The notes under the pieces were generated by a model. That model was given only the letters and a program-made list of their open reading frames with translations, had not been told where the DNA came from and made no database searches. The translations under genes were made by a program, and so were the position numbers. Shown here in pieces: positions 22,195-33,270 of a stretch of 64,000 bases of DNA (position 1 is its first letter; the number at the start of each line of letters is the position of its first letter). Source of the DNA: Phyto melanocephala (lineage: Eukaryota > Arthropoda > Insecta > Diptera > Rhinophoridae); NCBI GenBank assembly GCA_941918925.1, contig OW799235.1, positions 41,150,201 to 41,214,200 on the forward strand, written 5' to 3'.

Positions 22195-22490
22195 TCAACT
22201 GATATACTCGACCTATCATTCATGACTGCGAGATCCTCCTACCATCCATTATAGTTATCTGAGTTTGGAAAAATGAATGTTGGGGGTGTGTCGGAATTAC
22301 ATTATTTAATTTGTTAGTATTAATAAGACTTAGAATATACTCACCACTCTCAATAATATCAGAGCTATCCCAGATTGTGTGTCTTGCATTGGCATCACAG
22401 CCCAGGACTATCATCAGATTCCCTCACAAAGGACAGGAGAGTATTCACATCTGCAGGCGGAGCAGACATGTCCCATAAAGCATGAGATAA
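22195..22490 (-). pseudogene. Non-LTR retrotransposon endonuclease fragment
   Basis: The minus-strand frame reads 'IVLGCDANARHTIWDSSDI' then 'ESGEYILSLI', the apurinic-endonuclease-like block of R1/I/jockey LINEs (usual form GCDANAHH-WGS). The aspartate and asparagine of CDAN are metal-site and catalytic residues in this fold. Upstream, in another frame, 'PADVNTLLSFVRESDD' continues the domain. No RT follows; the fragment stops near 22195. About 90 of some 220 domain residues are left. Confidence 0.75.
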
Positions 22491-22767
22491 TCAGTAAACT
22501 TCTGTTGTGCTTCAACTTGACTTTTGCGACTGTAAGGTCTGCTGCTAAGCTGCGGACATTATATGATATAAATAGTTTTCTCAGCAATAAGACATTATCT
22601 AGGCCAGTTTATTTTATAAAAATTTTTTATCACAAAAGATCAGACCACAAAAGTAAAATGATTCCTTAAAAAAAACTTTTTTAAAGGAATTTTTGCATTG
22701 ACATTTTCTGTAAATTTGAGCTAGAGCGCTATGCGTTTTTAAGGTTAAATCTGTATTTTATACGGAA

Positions 22768-23357
22768 CTAGAAAAGCCCGGCGCGCATTGCTACGTCCCT
22801 TAATGAATAAAAATGCAATCTGAATTTAAATTGAATATCAAGTGCAAAACGCTAAAAACTATAACTTTTTTCAATGGGCGTGGCACTGCCTACTTTTATA
22901 ATCACGAAACAGCTCAATATGTGTGCAAAGTTTCAGAAAAATCGGCGAAGTTCAAGTAGCTGAAAATTATAACTTTTTTTATTTGCGCGACACTGCCCAC
23001 TTTTCTAATCACGAAATTTTATAGTCATGAAAATTCAATATGTGTGCGAAGTTTCACAAAAATCGGTCCAGAGCAAGTACCTCAAAATTATAACTTTTTT
23101 ATGGGCGTGGCCCTGCCCACTTTTCCAATCACGAAATTATATAGTCGTGACAGCTCAATATGTGTGTGCAAAGTTTCAGAAAAATCGGTGAAGTTCAAGT
23201 AGCTGAAAATGAGAACTAATTTTTATGGGCGTGGCCACGCCTGGAATGTGTACAACAACTTGCCAAAGTTTGAGTCCGATCGGTTTCACAGTTTCGGAGT
23301 CTATAGCTTATACACACACACACAAACACACACACATAGGAATGGATATATAGCTTC
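22768..23357 (-). mobile_element. Non-autonomous Helitron with three internal repeats
   Basis: The minus-strand 3' end reads 'GTAGCAATGCGCGCCGGGC' then TTTTCTAG at 22768 and a T, the canonical CTAG/T Helitron terminus. The 5' part near 23300-23357 has the TATAGACTCCGAAAC box and a (GT)n run. Between them a 121-bp module containing 'TGTGTGCAAAGTTTCAGAAA' recurs at about 22919, 23039 and 23162. GGGCGTGGC words in each module raise local GC. Confidence 0.75.
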
Positions 23358-23524
23358 CGTTCATGACCTAATTATTTTGATACTTTGGGCACCATGCTGA
23401 TATATTTCTTGTTAACGTTACAATTCATCGAAAAGATTTTTCTTGAAAAAACCACCCGAAGTAAACAAAAAGCGTTGTCAGTAGTCATTAAGCTAAACAC
23501 TTTAATTAACATTTAATTAATTAA

Positions 23525-23700
23525 CAGTTTTAATATAATGCGTCGATTCGGCGTCTGCTTGACGTAGAGATATTGGCTGATTTTTCCCCAACCGGTCGCT
23601 TCAAATTTGTCTTTTAAACGTTTGAGTGTGTGATTAAAATAACTTTATATATTCGTCTGTAGTTACCAGCACATTCTTCTCTTAGATTGGTCATTGCTAT
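23525..23700 (-). pseudogene. Weak mariner/Tc1-type helix-turn-helix remnant
   Basis: On the minus strand 'LKRLKDKFEATG' is followed in shifted frames by ISQYL and VKQTP. This resembles the KF-ATG-V segment of mariner-like N-termini. There are no other domains, and the match is too short for certainty. Confidence 0.3.
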
Positions 23701-23765
23701 TGTTAATTTGATAATTTCTCCTTTTGTGGCTATCACAAATATGTGCTTAGTCACAATTTAGACAA

Positions 23766-24137
23766 GGAAATATTTGGAAGGGAAACATTTTGTTTGTTAG
23801 AGAGGGATGGGTGGGGAAGAGAATATGAAAATTGTTTCCCGTTATCGGAGGCACGCTTTGTGCTATCATTCTTATTGTTTACACTTGCTATGCTTTTTGA
23901 CATTTGCTTTATTTCTTTTCGGCGTGCTATGTTCTCTAAATATGTTTTATATTTGATTTTGTTTGAATAAAAATAAAAAAATAAATAATGTACTAAATAA
24001 ATGTCAAAAAAAACATATGTATGTATATAAACCGGAATGTTTCCGACAACAATGTTTCTCTGTTGACCGCGAAGGAAAATACAAAAGAGAATTCCAGATG
24101 TTTCCCTTCCAAATGTTTCCCTGTGTAAACGGGGACT
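23766..24137. repeat. Inverted repeat pair, possible MITE
   Basis: 'AAATATTTGGAAGGGAAACA' near 23768 is inverted near 24098-24125 as 'ATGTTTCCCTTCCAAATGTT'. The arms are about 30 bp with a few mismatches, 330 bp apart. The outer ends and any duplication are unclear. Open frames across the region are not recognisable. Confidence 0.4.
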
Positions 24138-24741
24138 TATTCACAAATTTTCTTTTTATTATATTCTATTCCTTCAAAAAAAAAAAAAAACATTGTTTCA
24201 AAATTCAAAACTCATTAAAATTTTTATTAAACAAATTTAACATGTAATTAAAACTTATAAATAATTTATTTAAATAATTAACCGTTTTCAAACAAAATTT
24301 TATTAATCTATGTCGAACGCACGGTCGGCAATGCGAACGGGAATGTCGCGAAATCAGTCACATGATCTTTTGTTTTCTATTGGTCAAACTATTTCGTAAA
24401 CAAAAGTAAATAAAACATTTGGTTAATTCATGAGAGTGTCTTAAGTGTTGTAATTTCATAATTTCAGTCATAATTGTCCAAAAAAAATTTAAATTATTGA
24501 AAAGTGTTGTTTCATTTACTGTAAAATTCTTAGACCTTTTAACATATGACACCTTGTGAATTAGCTAATTGTTACAAACATTTTTATTTAAAAGTTAATT
24601 TGTGTCTATTTGTATATTCAAGTACAATTTATGTTTTTTGTTACTATTTTTTTAATAATATATATTTTTTTACATAAGCAGATCTTATAGTTTAACAGGC
24701 AAGTCGATTTCTTGTTATTTTTAAACAAACAAAACACGCAC
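24138..24741. other. No gene seen
   Basis: AT-rich spacer with a brief GC-rich patch at 24310-24355 (GAACGCACGGTCGGCAATGC). No feature assigned. Confidence 0.4.
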
Positions 24742-24745
24742 TTAA

Positions 24746-25949
24746 CCCATTAAAGACGGCTCATAGACCGCTAGTACGATTTTGACGAAACTTTCAGAAT
24801 TTTACCTGGAGGTCCATAGAAATTGCTTGGTGTAAAAAAAAAATTTTTACCTCCCCCAATTCCTGAGACATGGATATTTAAATACCCAACCGTCTTTAGC
24901 GATATACTTTAATTTAATTTGCTTCCATTATTATTTTTTTAGGTCGTAACATTGTTATCGAATTATTTAACACATTCACCAATGATTCGCGCAATTGAAA
25001 AACCCCATTTAGTCATCCAATATAATAAATACATGGGAGGTGTGGACCTTTTCGATAACACCATGAACAATTATCGCATTTGAGTTCGGGAAAAAAAGTA
25101 TTGGCATTAGTTACAAACGCTTTCGATGCGGCTATGGTGAATGCGTGGCAACTGCATTGACTTTGTTGCCAATATGAAAAAAACCACAAATATCTCAATT
25201 TTGTTTTAAAGTGAAAGTAGGCGAAATGATAAAGATGACTTTTAATCGGCACAATGCCGATTTTTCGGAGCTAGGTATGATTGCGTCAATCATTTAATCA
25301 GAAAACTCTCAGCACATCGTCGCTGCCGGCAGTGCCGTGGCAAAACAGAGTACGAATGTTTGAAGTGCCAGGCGAATTTGAACCCAGAACCATGCTTCCT
25401 GGATTACCATGGAAGTGTCACATCAGATAAATCTAAAACTACAAAGTCTAAATAACCTCGAATTTTTGAAAATAAATTTAAAAAATATAAATTTGTCTTT
25501 TATTTACGCTAAAAATAATTATTTCAATAAATAGAAAATAGTTAAATTTAGAACTCATTATGGACGGTTGGGTATTTAAATACCAATTTTCACTTTATAG
25601 CGTGTGACGGCCAAGTGTGTTGACAAACCTCTTTTATTTTTTTCACACTACAAATGCGACACCTAAGGCTATTTAGAATGTGCAGATGTTTTTCATTTTT
25701 AGCATTATCCTTTAATTGACAAACCTTTTTCTTATAATTTTTTGAAAAACAAAAACACTCAATTTTTCCAATTCTCAAACTAAAGGTAAAAATTAAAAAA
25801 AGCTTTTTTTAAATTTGTCTTACATTAATCAACCTCTAGTGTTATATAAAAAAGCAACTTGCAGTCTTATCTCTTATCAGGCCAAAGCAGGCATTTTTTT
25901 ACTACTTCAAATTTTTTGGGTATTTAAATACCCAGTCGACTAAAATGGG
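24746..25949. mobile_element. piggyBac derivative flanked by TTAA
   Basis: TTAA occurs immediately outside both ends (24742-24745 and 25950-25953), the invariant piggyBac target. The ends are CCCATTAAAGACGG and the complement of CCCATTTTAGTCGA, matching at 10 of 14 positions. Inside, the palindromic word GGGTATTTAAATACCC appears at 25918-25933, with near copies at 24872 and 25571. The latter two are in inverted order with a shared ACGGTTGGG arm. Only the last third of the transposase remains, so the 1.2-kb unit is an internally deleted, inactive copy. Confidence 0.87.
24940..25454 (+). pseudogene. piggyBac-family transposase, C-terminal part
   Basis: Frame one reads 'LLSNYLTHSPMIRAIEK' then 'YNKYMGGVDLFDNTMNNYR', the highly conserved piggyBac block whose aspartate is one of the catalytic acidic residues. 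After a TGA and a frame shift comes 'LALVTNAFDAAMVNAWQLH'. After further breaks the cysteine-rich tail follows: 'HRRCRQCRGKTEYECLKC' then NPEPCFLDYH, a CxxC...CxxC zinc-binding domain that recognises the transposon ends. At least three disabling changes are visible. The N-terminal two thirds have been deleted. Confidence 0.87.
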
Positions 25950-25953
25950 TTAA

Positions 25954-28667
25954 AATTTTTGCTATTTTTTTTTTATTAGTTTTTATCGTTAGACTGTTAA
26001 AAAAGTAAAACATTTACAGATGATTTAAAAAATAATTTAAATTTTTTAGTTAAAACAGACACACACACATATAGAAAGATAAACATTTTTTTATTCGTTT
26101 TGTGTCTATTTTTCTTTTGTGTTTTTTGCACTTCTCATATATTTACAACTGATTATTACATGAGAGGGTTGTATTTTGTACAAAGAATTTAGTAGTTTTT
26201 GTAACACTTTGAAGAAGAATCCCTAGAAAAATTTACACATTTAAATCTGGCATGCTTGTACTTATTTAATACGTAACAAGTATTACGAAACAAAAATGGA
26301 CATACGTAAGTACAAACGATTGAAAACAATCGAAATACATACTTCCAGAAAATTGTTTTTTTTTTTTGCTTCACGATCAAAATATTGAAAACTAGAAAAA
26401 GCTGATATAAAACAAAGATGTTTAAATGTTTTGATAGTAGACCTAGATCAAAGAAAAACTTTCATAGAGACTTAAACTTTTAATGTTCTCTAATTGTAAA
26501 AATAAAAATAGCTTATAAGAAAAATTCTCTTCAAACTGCCCTAAATGCATTTTTATTTTTAGTAACATTGCTGATTAATGTTTTTTTACCTTTTTTGTAT
26601 GCATTCTTTTGCATCGATGCTTTTGCTATGATTTACCGTTACTTTATTTTTTTTTGTTTTTTTGTTTGTTTTTGCATTTTAAACTTTTTTAAGAAATACT
26701 AACATACAGCTTTTTCAGTTATGATTGATTCGTTTTAGTAAGAATAATGTTTTGTTAAGCTTGTTCTGTTATTTATATTGACACTAAAATATATAGAGAT
26801 TAGAAGTAGTATGAAATAGAGCACATAAGATTTAGAACATTATATGCAGCTCTTTAGTAATTAGTGTCCTTGACCAATAACAACCAAACCTTAACAAGAG
26901 CATTGAATGGTAAGCGTTGAAGATATGACTGTGTTTTGTTCCTGTTGCAATGCAAATTTTGCTCTCACAAACTAATCAAATATGAGCCTTAGTCCTAGTC
27001 CAGATTATCAAACATTTGTCTTCTTGATTTGCAACTTGAGTATTTTATTATAACTTCCTTACTTCTTATTCTCCTTCAACTGTATGGTAAATTAACTTTC
27101 ATGTACATGAAACTTTGTACCCTTTCCCATTCGTCTTTACTGTGGCATTTTCAGACCTAAAAGTATTGCAACAAATGTTTTATAGTGGGGTCGATGACTT
27201 TGGAGTTTATATTTATGTTGCTTTCGATAGCTGCTCTCGAATGTTTTGTTCAATGTTCTGGAAAAGTTTGTTAGCGATTTCCTTGCCGATAGTCGTGGTC
27301 AAGTGGGTAGGCACATATAGTAGGAATAGGTATGTGCAGTTTAAGTATGTATAAGTGCGTTTAATCATGGAAGACAATGTATGTTTGTGACTGACTGACA
27401 ACGTGGTTGATTCTGTCAGTTTATGGATTTGAAAAACTCCACTTCTGCATACGAGATAAATAAGAAAATTTAGAATATTCAAATGCAGTAATGTTTTAAA
27501 TTGTCCTGCGGCACTTTTGTTCATATTCGTTCAATTTGCAGATGCAGACAGATTTAAAATGTGTGCTTCTCCTGCAGTCGAATATTTCTGTTTATAGTCA
27601 CTTTGGTAGATGCTACATTTAATATTTAGTAATCTCGAGTTTGTGGGGATGTGCATATGCATGTGTGTGTAGATGTATGTATGCCTGCCTATTTATGTAT
27701 ATGTGAGAATGTGGTGGTGACTGTTTTAGCTCTTTTTAAAGATACCGTGCTACAAGAAGGAGTTGATTGTTTTGTTTTGTATATTGATCGTCGATGTGTA
27801 TTGCATACATATTTTTAATCATACTTTCCTGCATACTGAAAAAATATAGCCTGAAGAGTTGTGTACTCATAGTTGTTAGTCGATATTTGCTGCAGTTGCA
27901 TAAGGCGGATGTTTACGGTTCGTATATAGGGATTGTGTAAGTATTGCACCTTTAATCCGCTCAAAGAGCATTAAATAAAGAAAAAAAATCATCTAAAAGT
28001 TTCAAAACAAGCGAACAAAAATATTTATACATAATTATTTACTGACATTCAAGCCTACATATGTACATACATACATACGTACATACGTGCATACATACAG
28101 GCATATTTGTGAGTACTTATCAGGACAAAGCACGAGTATATACTTTTGTGCGAATGTATTACTTTGAAACAATTCATAATGTTATTACAATAAATGTATC
28201 ATACATATGATTGATAAACATACATCCATACATGTGAGTTTTCTATAAAAAAAAAAGAAAAACATACAAACAAACCTTATATAAATATATACACAATTTT
28301 ATTGATGAGATCAGCGGAAATATTTGCAGCTGTAAATTATAGCATTTTTCAGTAAATAATACAGGTTCTTATCGCTTACCGGCTGCAATAAGAGTACAAT
28401 TCAAAATTTGTTTTTGAGAAACGTCTTACGTTTTATTGACTAAAATTTTCGAAAATGGCATTCATTTGAAAAATTATTATGTTAAAATAATATTGTAAAT
28501 GTTTTGTTTTTAGTACATATTATTTAAAATGCTAACATACATAATCGTCGTTACACTTTAAATTACTTATCAAAAACACTTCACTTTAAAAAAAATAAAA
28601 TTTTTTGTTGTGCCATTATTTCGGCCAGTAAGCGACATATAAATACATGAATATTTACATACATAAT
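25954..28667. other. Longest low-repeat stretch; no gene seen
   Basis: No element ends, transposase motifs or splice-like coding blocks are recognised. Overlapping open frames at 27115-27524 on both strands have moderately complex composition but no motif. Short (CATA)n and (GTAT)n runs lie at 27660-27700 and 28060-28100. If a host exon or regulatory region is hidden in this window, this is one of the better places. Confidence 0.4.
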
Positions 28668-28938
28668 GGGGGATTCATCGTGAGGTTTGATTTATAATGT
28701 AAAATAAAACACATTTTTTTGAAGGTGAACTAAAATCCAACAAAATATTAGAACAATTTCTCAAACAGAACTCTGTTTTTCGTAATACAGCTGAAGAATT
28801 TGGAGACGCTCTTGTTAGTCTCTCCATGATGACTTGCTAAACGATACTGAACAAAAAAGACAAAGCTGTTTTATATGGGCCATGCGTGATCTGTTAAAAC
28901 AAATCCTATTGATAATCAAACTTCACGATGAATCACCC
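28668..28938. mobile_element. Short DNA element with 31-bp terminal inverted repeats
   Basis: GGGGGATTCATCGTGAGGTT at the left and the complement of GGGTGATTCATCGTGAAGTT at the right match at about 27 of 31 positions. The 271-bp unit contains 'FRNTAEEFGDALVSLSMM' in one frame, which could be a helix-turn-helix scrap, but this is not certain. ATAAT flanks both sides at a short distance; a clean target duplication is not visible. Confidence 0.6.
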
Positions 28939-28999
28939 GATAATAGGATTCAAATATTAATACTTTTCCTGTATTCTTTCTTTAAAACGTTGGGAAAAT

Positions 29000-29235
29000 C
29001 TAAAGACGCATAAGTAAGTATATATTTTCTAAAAATTTATGAATAGGGAAGTCAATTGAGCCAAGTACCTCTGTAAATCTGTTGATTGAAATAAACTTTT
29101 TGAAACCCACAGTCACGTACATATATGGTATAAGTTGGCATTAGAAAGAAGCAAAATCGCTCCATAACCTACTGAGAAAACAAAAGACACGACTGTGTCT
29201 ATTTAATTTCAAACTTCTAGCACAAAAAGTAATTA
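29000..29235 (-). mobile_element. INE-like family B fragment
   Basis: 'ATATTTTCTAAAAATTTATG' then AATAGGGAAGTCAATTGAG matches the family B body at 37385-37425. A later block, CGCTCCATAACCTACTGAGA, matches 37565-37590. Confidence 0.6.
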
Positions 29236-29624
29236 ATTTTAATTCTCTGCTTTGTTCTTGTATTATTCATTTCTATAAATTATACAATAACAAAAAAAAA
29301 AAAAAAGAACTGAAAAATGACTCTAAACTTAGTCGTAGAAAATGTTTAACAAAAATTATTTTAAATAAAATGATAAATGATCTGACCTATTAGAATAAAC
29401 GGTGTCTCAGTAAGAATATATTTTTTTATATAAATGACCACTCTGAAATAACGAAGAATGAACAACGCGTTATAATTGCGAAAACCTATTACAAAAATTT
29501 TAAAAGTTATGCTACTTAGGATCGCTCGCAAACTTCTAAGAATTTTAAGTAGAGAAAGTGCACCTAAAGTGTCAAACATTCGAAGAGTGGTAAAAAATCG
29601 AAACTACTGGGTTGGTCATGGACA
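29236..29624. other. No gene seen
   Basis: AT-rich spacer between an INE-like scrap and a mariner remnant. An open frame at 29361-29579 (minus) has no motif. Confidence 0.4.
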
Positions 29625-30165
29625 ATAATACTGCTGTTCGTCAACTTACCGATCGGTCTCTAGAAACATCAATTCGGTATCCTTTTCGACAACATTAGCG
29701 AATTTTATTTTTGTACTTGCGTACAAAATTTGGTTTACTCAGGAGCTGAAATCAGTAGAAAACACTAGCAATTCGTTCAACGCGTAATGGAGCAAACTAA
29801 AGTCAAAGCCAATTTTACGAAAAAAGTAATCTTCTTCGACGAAGCGCATTTTTATTTGAAAGCGTCGTCAAATTCGGAGCTATGTTATTCTTCGGGCCTT
29901 ACTTTTTAAAAAATGAGAACGAAACTACAGTGACTTTAAACATGATTTGTAACAGAATAAGGACAACAAAGCTTTTTCGCTTCAACTGAACGGTATGTAG
30001 CGGCGCCACTTACCATACCGCACTTGAAACAATACATTTATTGCAGCAACGATTTCCAGAACGAATTACATCAAGAAGATAATGTGATTTATTCCCTTAG
30101 GGTTTTGTGATATCCTGGGCTTATGCAAATAAACCAGAAATAATTCCTTAGCTTAAGTCAGTAGA
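29625..30165 (+). pseudogene. DD41D mariner-like transposase, heavily decayed
   Basis: Readable pieces in order are 'KVIFFDEAHFYL' (via frames around 29825-29860), 'FGAMLFFGPYFLKNENETTV' (about 29873-29935), 'TYHTALETIHLLQQRFPERI' (about 30010-30070) and 'YANKPEIIP' (about 30120). The first acidic block (F-DEAHF) and the HTA...LL..FPERI block match the better copies at 30721 and 43792. The WPPRSCDLTPLD block has been lost. Many stops are present. Confidence 0.7.
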
Positions 30166-30260
30166 TTGGTATTGAAAGTTAGCATAATAGCTCCATAACT
30201 TTCTGAGATATGAGCAAACAAACACGACTGCCTTATTTTTTGAAACAAAAATTAATATTT
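30166..30260 (-). mobile_element. INE-like family B scrap
   Basis: 'AGCTCCATAACTTTCTGAGA' then TATGAGCAAACAAACACGAC is the family B module seen at 37565 and, inverted, at 52350-52385. Confidence 0.55.
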
Positions 30261-30634
30261 TTCTGCCTTTGGATTATTTATAGACACGTTTGTGACTATT
30301 TATAGATATTATATGCTTTTAGAGATATTCTCGAAAAACTTTAAACAAATCGGTCAGTAATAGGCAAAATTATTGGAAAAACAAATTATATGGAAAAATG
30401 TGTTTTATTTATATATATCAAAGTTTTAAAATTCCTAAAGCCGTTATGATACTTTTTTCTGTTATTTTCTTAATATAAGATTGCAAAAGTGAAAAAGTAG
30501 TGTTAGAGAGATGAAAAGTATCCATTTTCTCATAATGTTGTTGCCTCTTCTGCAAATTGGACAAAAAGTAATTGAAAATTCGCTATATTCATATACAAAA
30601 CTAAGCAGTTTAACTAAAAATCGCTAGATTCAAT
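30261..30634. other. No gene seen
   Basis: AT-rich spacer; no motif recognised. Confidence 0.4.
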
Positions 30635-30636
30635 TA

Positions 30637-31518
30637 AAGGGTGATTTTTTATGAATTAAGTTTTTCGGGCAGCAGCACTCGTTGGTAATTGAGTCCAAAG
30701 TACATCTGTGAAAGTCATAAGTGTTCAGTATACTCTGCCTTTCCGTCATGGAGAAACGAATGACCTACCAAAAACGTCGAATTTTTGGTGAGTGGGCCTT
30801 ACAACAGCTCGATGGAAATCCACTGTTTTATCAAAAAATTGTGTTCAGCGATGAGGCTCACTTCTGGCTAAATGAATATGTACACAAGCAAAACTGTCCC
30901 ATCTGGGGTGAAGAACAGCCGTACAAGAGTTACCGATGCATCCCGGAAAACGACAGTTTTAGGTTTTTTTTAGGTTTATGGGCTGGTGGCATGATCGGTC
31001 CATTTTTCTTCAAAGACGACCGTGGAAGAAACGGTACCGTCAACGGCAAACGATATCAAGCCATGATACGCGACTTTTTTTGTCCCAATTGGACTTGATT
31101 GATATGCCACACAGCTTGTGAAATAATGGACATATTGAAGGATGAATTTAGTGAGCACTTTGTCTCTCGCAATGGCTCTGTAACTTGGCCGCCAAGATCA
31201 TGTAATTTGACGCCTCTTGACTATTTCTTGTGGGGTTATGTAAAGTCAATGGTCTATGTAGATAAACCAAACACGATTGAAGCCTTAAAGTATAACATAA
31301 CACGTGTTATTCATGGAATACAGACCGAAATGCTTGACAAAGTGGTGCAAAATTGGATCTTACGAATGGACCATTTGAACCGGATGCGCGGGCAACATTT
31401 ACATAAAGTTATTTTTAAAAGACTAATTTATCGATTCCAATAAAAATTTTGAATATATGATGCAAACTTGAGTGTTTTATTAGGGTTTTAAAAAAACTAC
31501 GATTAAAAAATCACGCTT
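30637..31518 (+). mobile_element. DD41D mariner-like element, internally deleted
   Basis: It begins AAGGGTGATTTTTTATGAAT after TA (30635-30636) and ends with the complement of AAGCGTGATTTTTTAATCGT before TA (31519-31520). TA duplication and TIRs of this style are those of IS630-Tc1-mariner elements. The length is 882 bp; autonomous relatives are about 1.2-1.3 kb. The N-terminal DNA-binding part is largely deleted. Confidence 0.82.
30721..31443 (+). pseudogene. DD41D mariner-like transposase lacking the N-terminus
   Basis: The enzyme would cut and paste the element. The first frame contains 'KIVFSDEAHFWLNEYVHKQN' with the first catalytic aspartate, 'CPIWGEE', 'GLWAGGMIGPFFFKDD' and 'NGKRYQAMIRDFFCP'. 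It stops exactly where the second aspartate block (FQQDGATCHTA in relatives) should be. The next frame resumes with 'ICHTACEIMDILKDEF' and contains 'WPPRSCNLTPLDYFLWGYV', carrying the third aspartate, and the C-terminus 'VDKPNTIEALK...GQHLHKVIF'. One small lesion near 31090-31110 plus the missing helix-turn-helix make it inactive. The family is DD41D (rosa-like) judged from spacing in the copy at 43792. Confidence 0.85.
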
Positions 31519-31735
31519 TATAAGACTAAGTAGTTAGCAGTACTGTATCATTTTTTATGTAACTTTTATTCATAAGACTTTGACGTTTTGAAACGTTTCT
31601 TAATATGGCTGAACTCCATTATCTTGTTAAAATTGCCTATGATAATATAATTGTTATTGTTATAGATTTTTAAAATCTTAAAAAGACAGAAAAAAGCAAC
31701 TGTCATACGGGCTTAATTATTTGTGGATTCTTTAA

Positions 31736-31790
31736 AGAAGCATTATCAGGTTCGGCACAGCCAATTATGGCGCACTTACTTGTTTTCCTT
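31736..31790 (-). mobile_element. INE-like 5' terminus alone
   Basis: 'GGTTCGGCACAGCC' and 'GCGCACTTACTTGTTTT' are the complement of the family head. No body follows. Confidence 0.6.
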
Positions 31791-31809
31791 ATAACACTTA
31801 CTTTACACT

Positions 31810-31925
31810 TTTCGGTCAACTTTTGGAGCTGAATCGATGAGAACAAATCTGAACGTTATTTGAGGGGGCTGAATTCGAATCCTGTTTTGTTTTTCATGAT
31901 TGGTTCTAGTTTTCGGGTTCTTGCA
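31810..31925 (+). repeat. Left arm of an inverted repeat around an unnamed gene
   Basis: The blocks 'TTTTGGAGCTGAA', 'ATTCGAATCC' and 'GATTGGTTCTAGTTTTCG' recur in the same order, inverted, at 33155-33270. The gene fragment 32070-32590 lies between. Confidence 0.65.
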
Positions 31926-32069
31926 TGTTGGCTGCACTGCACTGTAATAACGGCAATCAGCTGTTGGCATCGGTAGAAACGCCATATCAGTTGTAAACTT
32001 AAGGTTATTTTTTGTTTCAAAACGTGTGAAAATGGAAAGAAAGAAGTGCAAAGTTGATTCTAAGCGTTA

Positions 32070-32590
32070 TCAAAAACTTTGTCAAAGCACTTAATCCTGA
32101 ATGACCACCTTTTAATTACTTAGCCAAGGTGTTTCCCAAACTGTCATAAGCTAAAATCAAAGGAGAATATTTGTCGGACCTGATATTCAAAAATTGTTGG
32201 ACGACGGTAATTTTATAGCAGTTTTAACGCCTAATAAAGCAGCAGCATGGGCATGATTTCAAGATGTTGTTCACAACTTTCTTGGTAACCGCAAGTCCCC
32301 GGATTTCAAGAAAATATTCGACAGTTTGTTGCAAAATTATCGCAAGATTGGAGCTCAAATGTCTCTCAAAATGCATTTCCTCTATTCCCATCTCGACTTT
32401 TTCCCTGAAAACTTAGGTGATACAAGCGACGAGCAAGGAGAGCGACTACACCAAGATTTGGTGAAAATAAAAAGACGCTATTAACGATTTTGGGACGAGG
32501 GCGTGATGAGCGACTACTGTTGGACTATAATGCATGAAACAGATCCCAAACAATACAAACGACTAAGTTCGAAGACTCTTCATTTCTAAA
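32070..32590 (+). pseudogene. Unnamed transposon-associated protein, C-terminal half (copy 1)
   Basis: The pieces read 'FVKALNPE', stop, 'FNYLAKVFPKLS', frame change, 'IFVGPDIQKLLDDGNF', 'VVHNFLGNRKSP', 'MSLKMHFLYSHLDFFPENLG', 'SDEQGERLHQDL', 'YCWTIMHETDPKQYK'. A fuller copy with the same order is at 54632-56239. From memory, proteins with a PENLG...EQGERFHQD block occur in high copy across arthropods and are annotated only as uncharacterised; the copy number and flanking inverted repeats point to a mobile origin. I do not know its biochemical role. The ordered H, D, E and Q residues of HSH-D...E-GER-HQD could be an active site, but that is speculation. Confidence 0.7.
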
Positions 32591-33154
32591 TAATCACTTT
32601 TTATTGAATAAAAAAAAATAAATCTCTTTTTGTTATCTTACACGAAATGGTGCGTATCCGCATGCAACAGTTATTTAGACATGGACTCATACGATTGTTA
32701 AACGTTAACTGCTTTTCATAATCTTTGTGCAACAAAACAGCTTTCAAGCTTAACCTGCTGTTGCCGATATATAAACGCCAATCATTTGGAAGCTAAAAGT
32801 GGGTTAATTCACTAAATCTTCTGTAGCTTTCTGATTTTTGCACCAATCAGGGTCTCGTTCAGCGCAAAATGTTCGTATTGAAATAAACTAATGGTGTATG
32901 TAATAAAAGAGTACAATTTTTAATTGTTTGGTGTAAAACAAATTTGTTGAAAAGAGCAAAATTTCAAAATATCATAAAATTTTTCATGAATTTTGAAATT
33001 GTGTCCACTGTAACACATTAGTCATTTCTTGACTAATCTTAATGGTTATTTTATAAATTTCAATATCTTTCAATAAAAAGTAATAATTACATAAATCGAC
33101 AAATATTTTTGAAGACATTTGCATTAAAGTGACATTAATGACGGTAATTATGCA
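32591..33154. other. 3' flank of the unnamed gene
   Basis: AT-rich, with a possible AATAAA near 32606. No other feature recognised. Confidence 0.4.
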
Positions 33155-33270
33155 GTATCTCGAAAACTAGAACCAATCTGGAAAAACGGAACCCGGATTC
33201 GAATTTAGCGCCCGAAATAGCTTTAGGAATAACTTGTAGTTCCTCAGCTCCAAAACCGTGTATACTTGTG
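33155..33270 (-). repeat. Right arm of the inverted repeat around the unnamed gene
   Basis: The plus strand reads 'ATCTCGAAAACTAGAACCA', then GATTCGAATTTAGCGC and 'CAGCTCCAAAACCG', the complement of the left arm 31810-31925. A related CTCG-AACTAGAGCTG word follows the second gene copy at about 56307. Confidence 0.65.

Noticed and set aside
22379..22669. 96-residue plus-strand frame
   Set aside because: Antisense to the LINE endonuclease fragment, then random AT-rich sequence.
27115..27524. Overlapping open frames on both strands as a host exon
   Set aside because: No motif, no convincing splice signals and no strand preference; left as unassigned.
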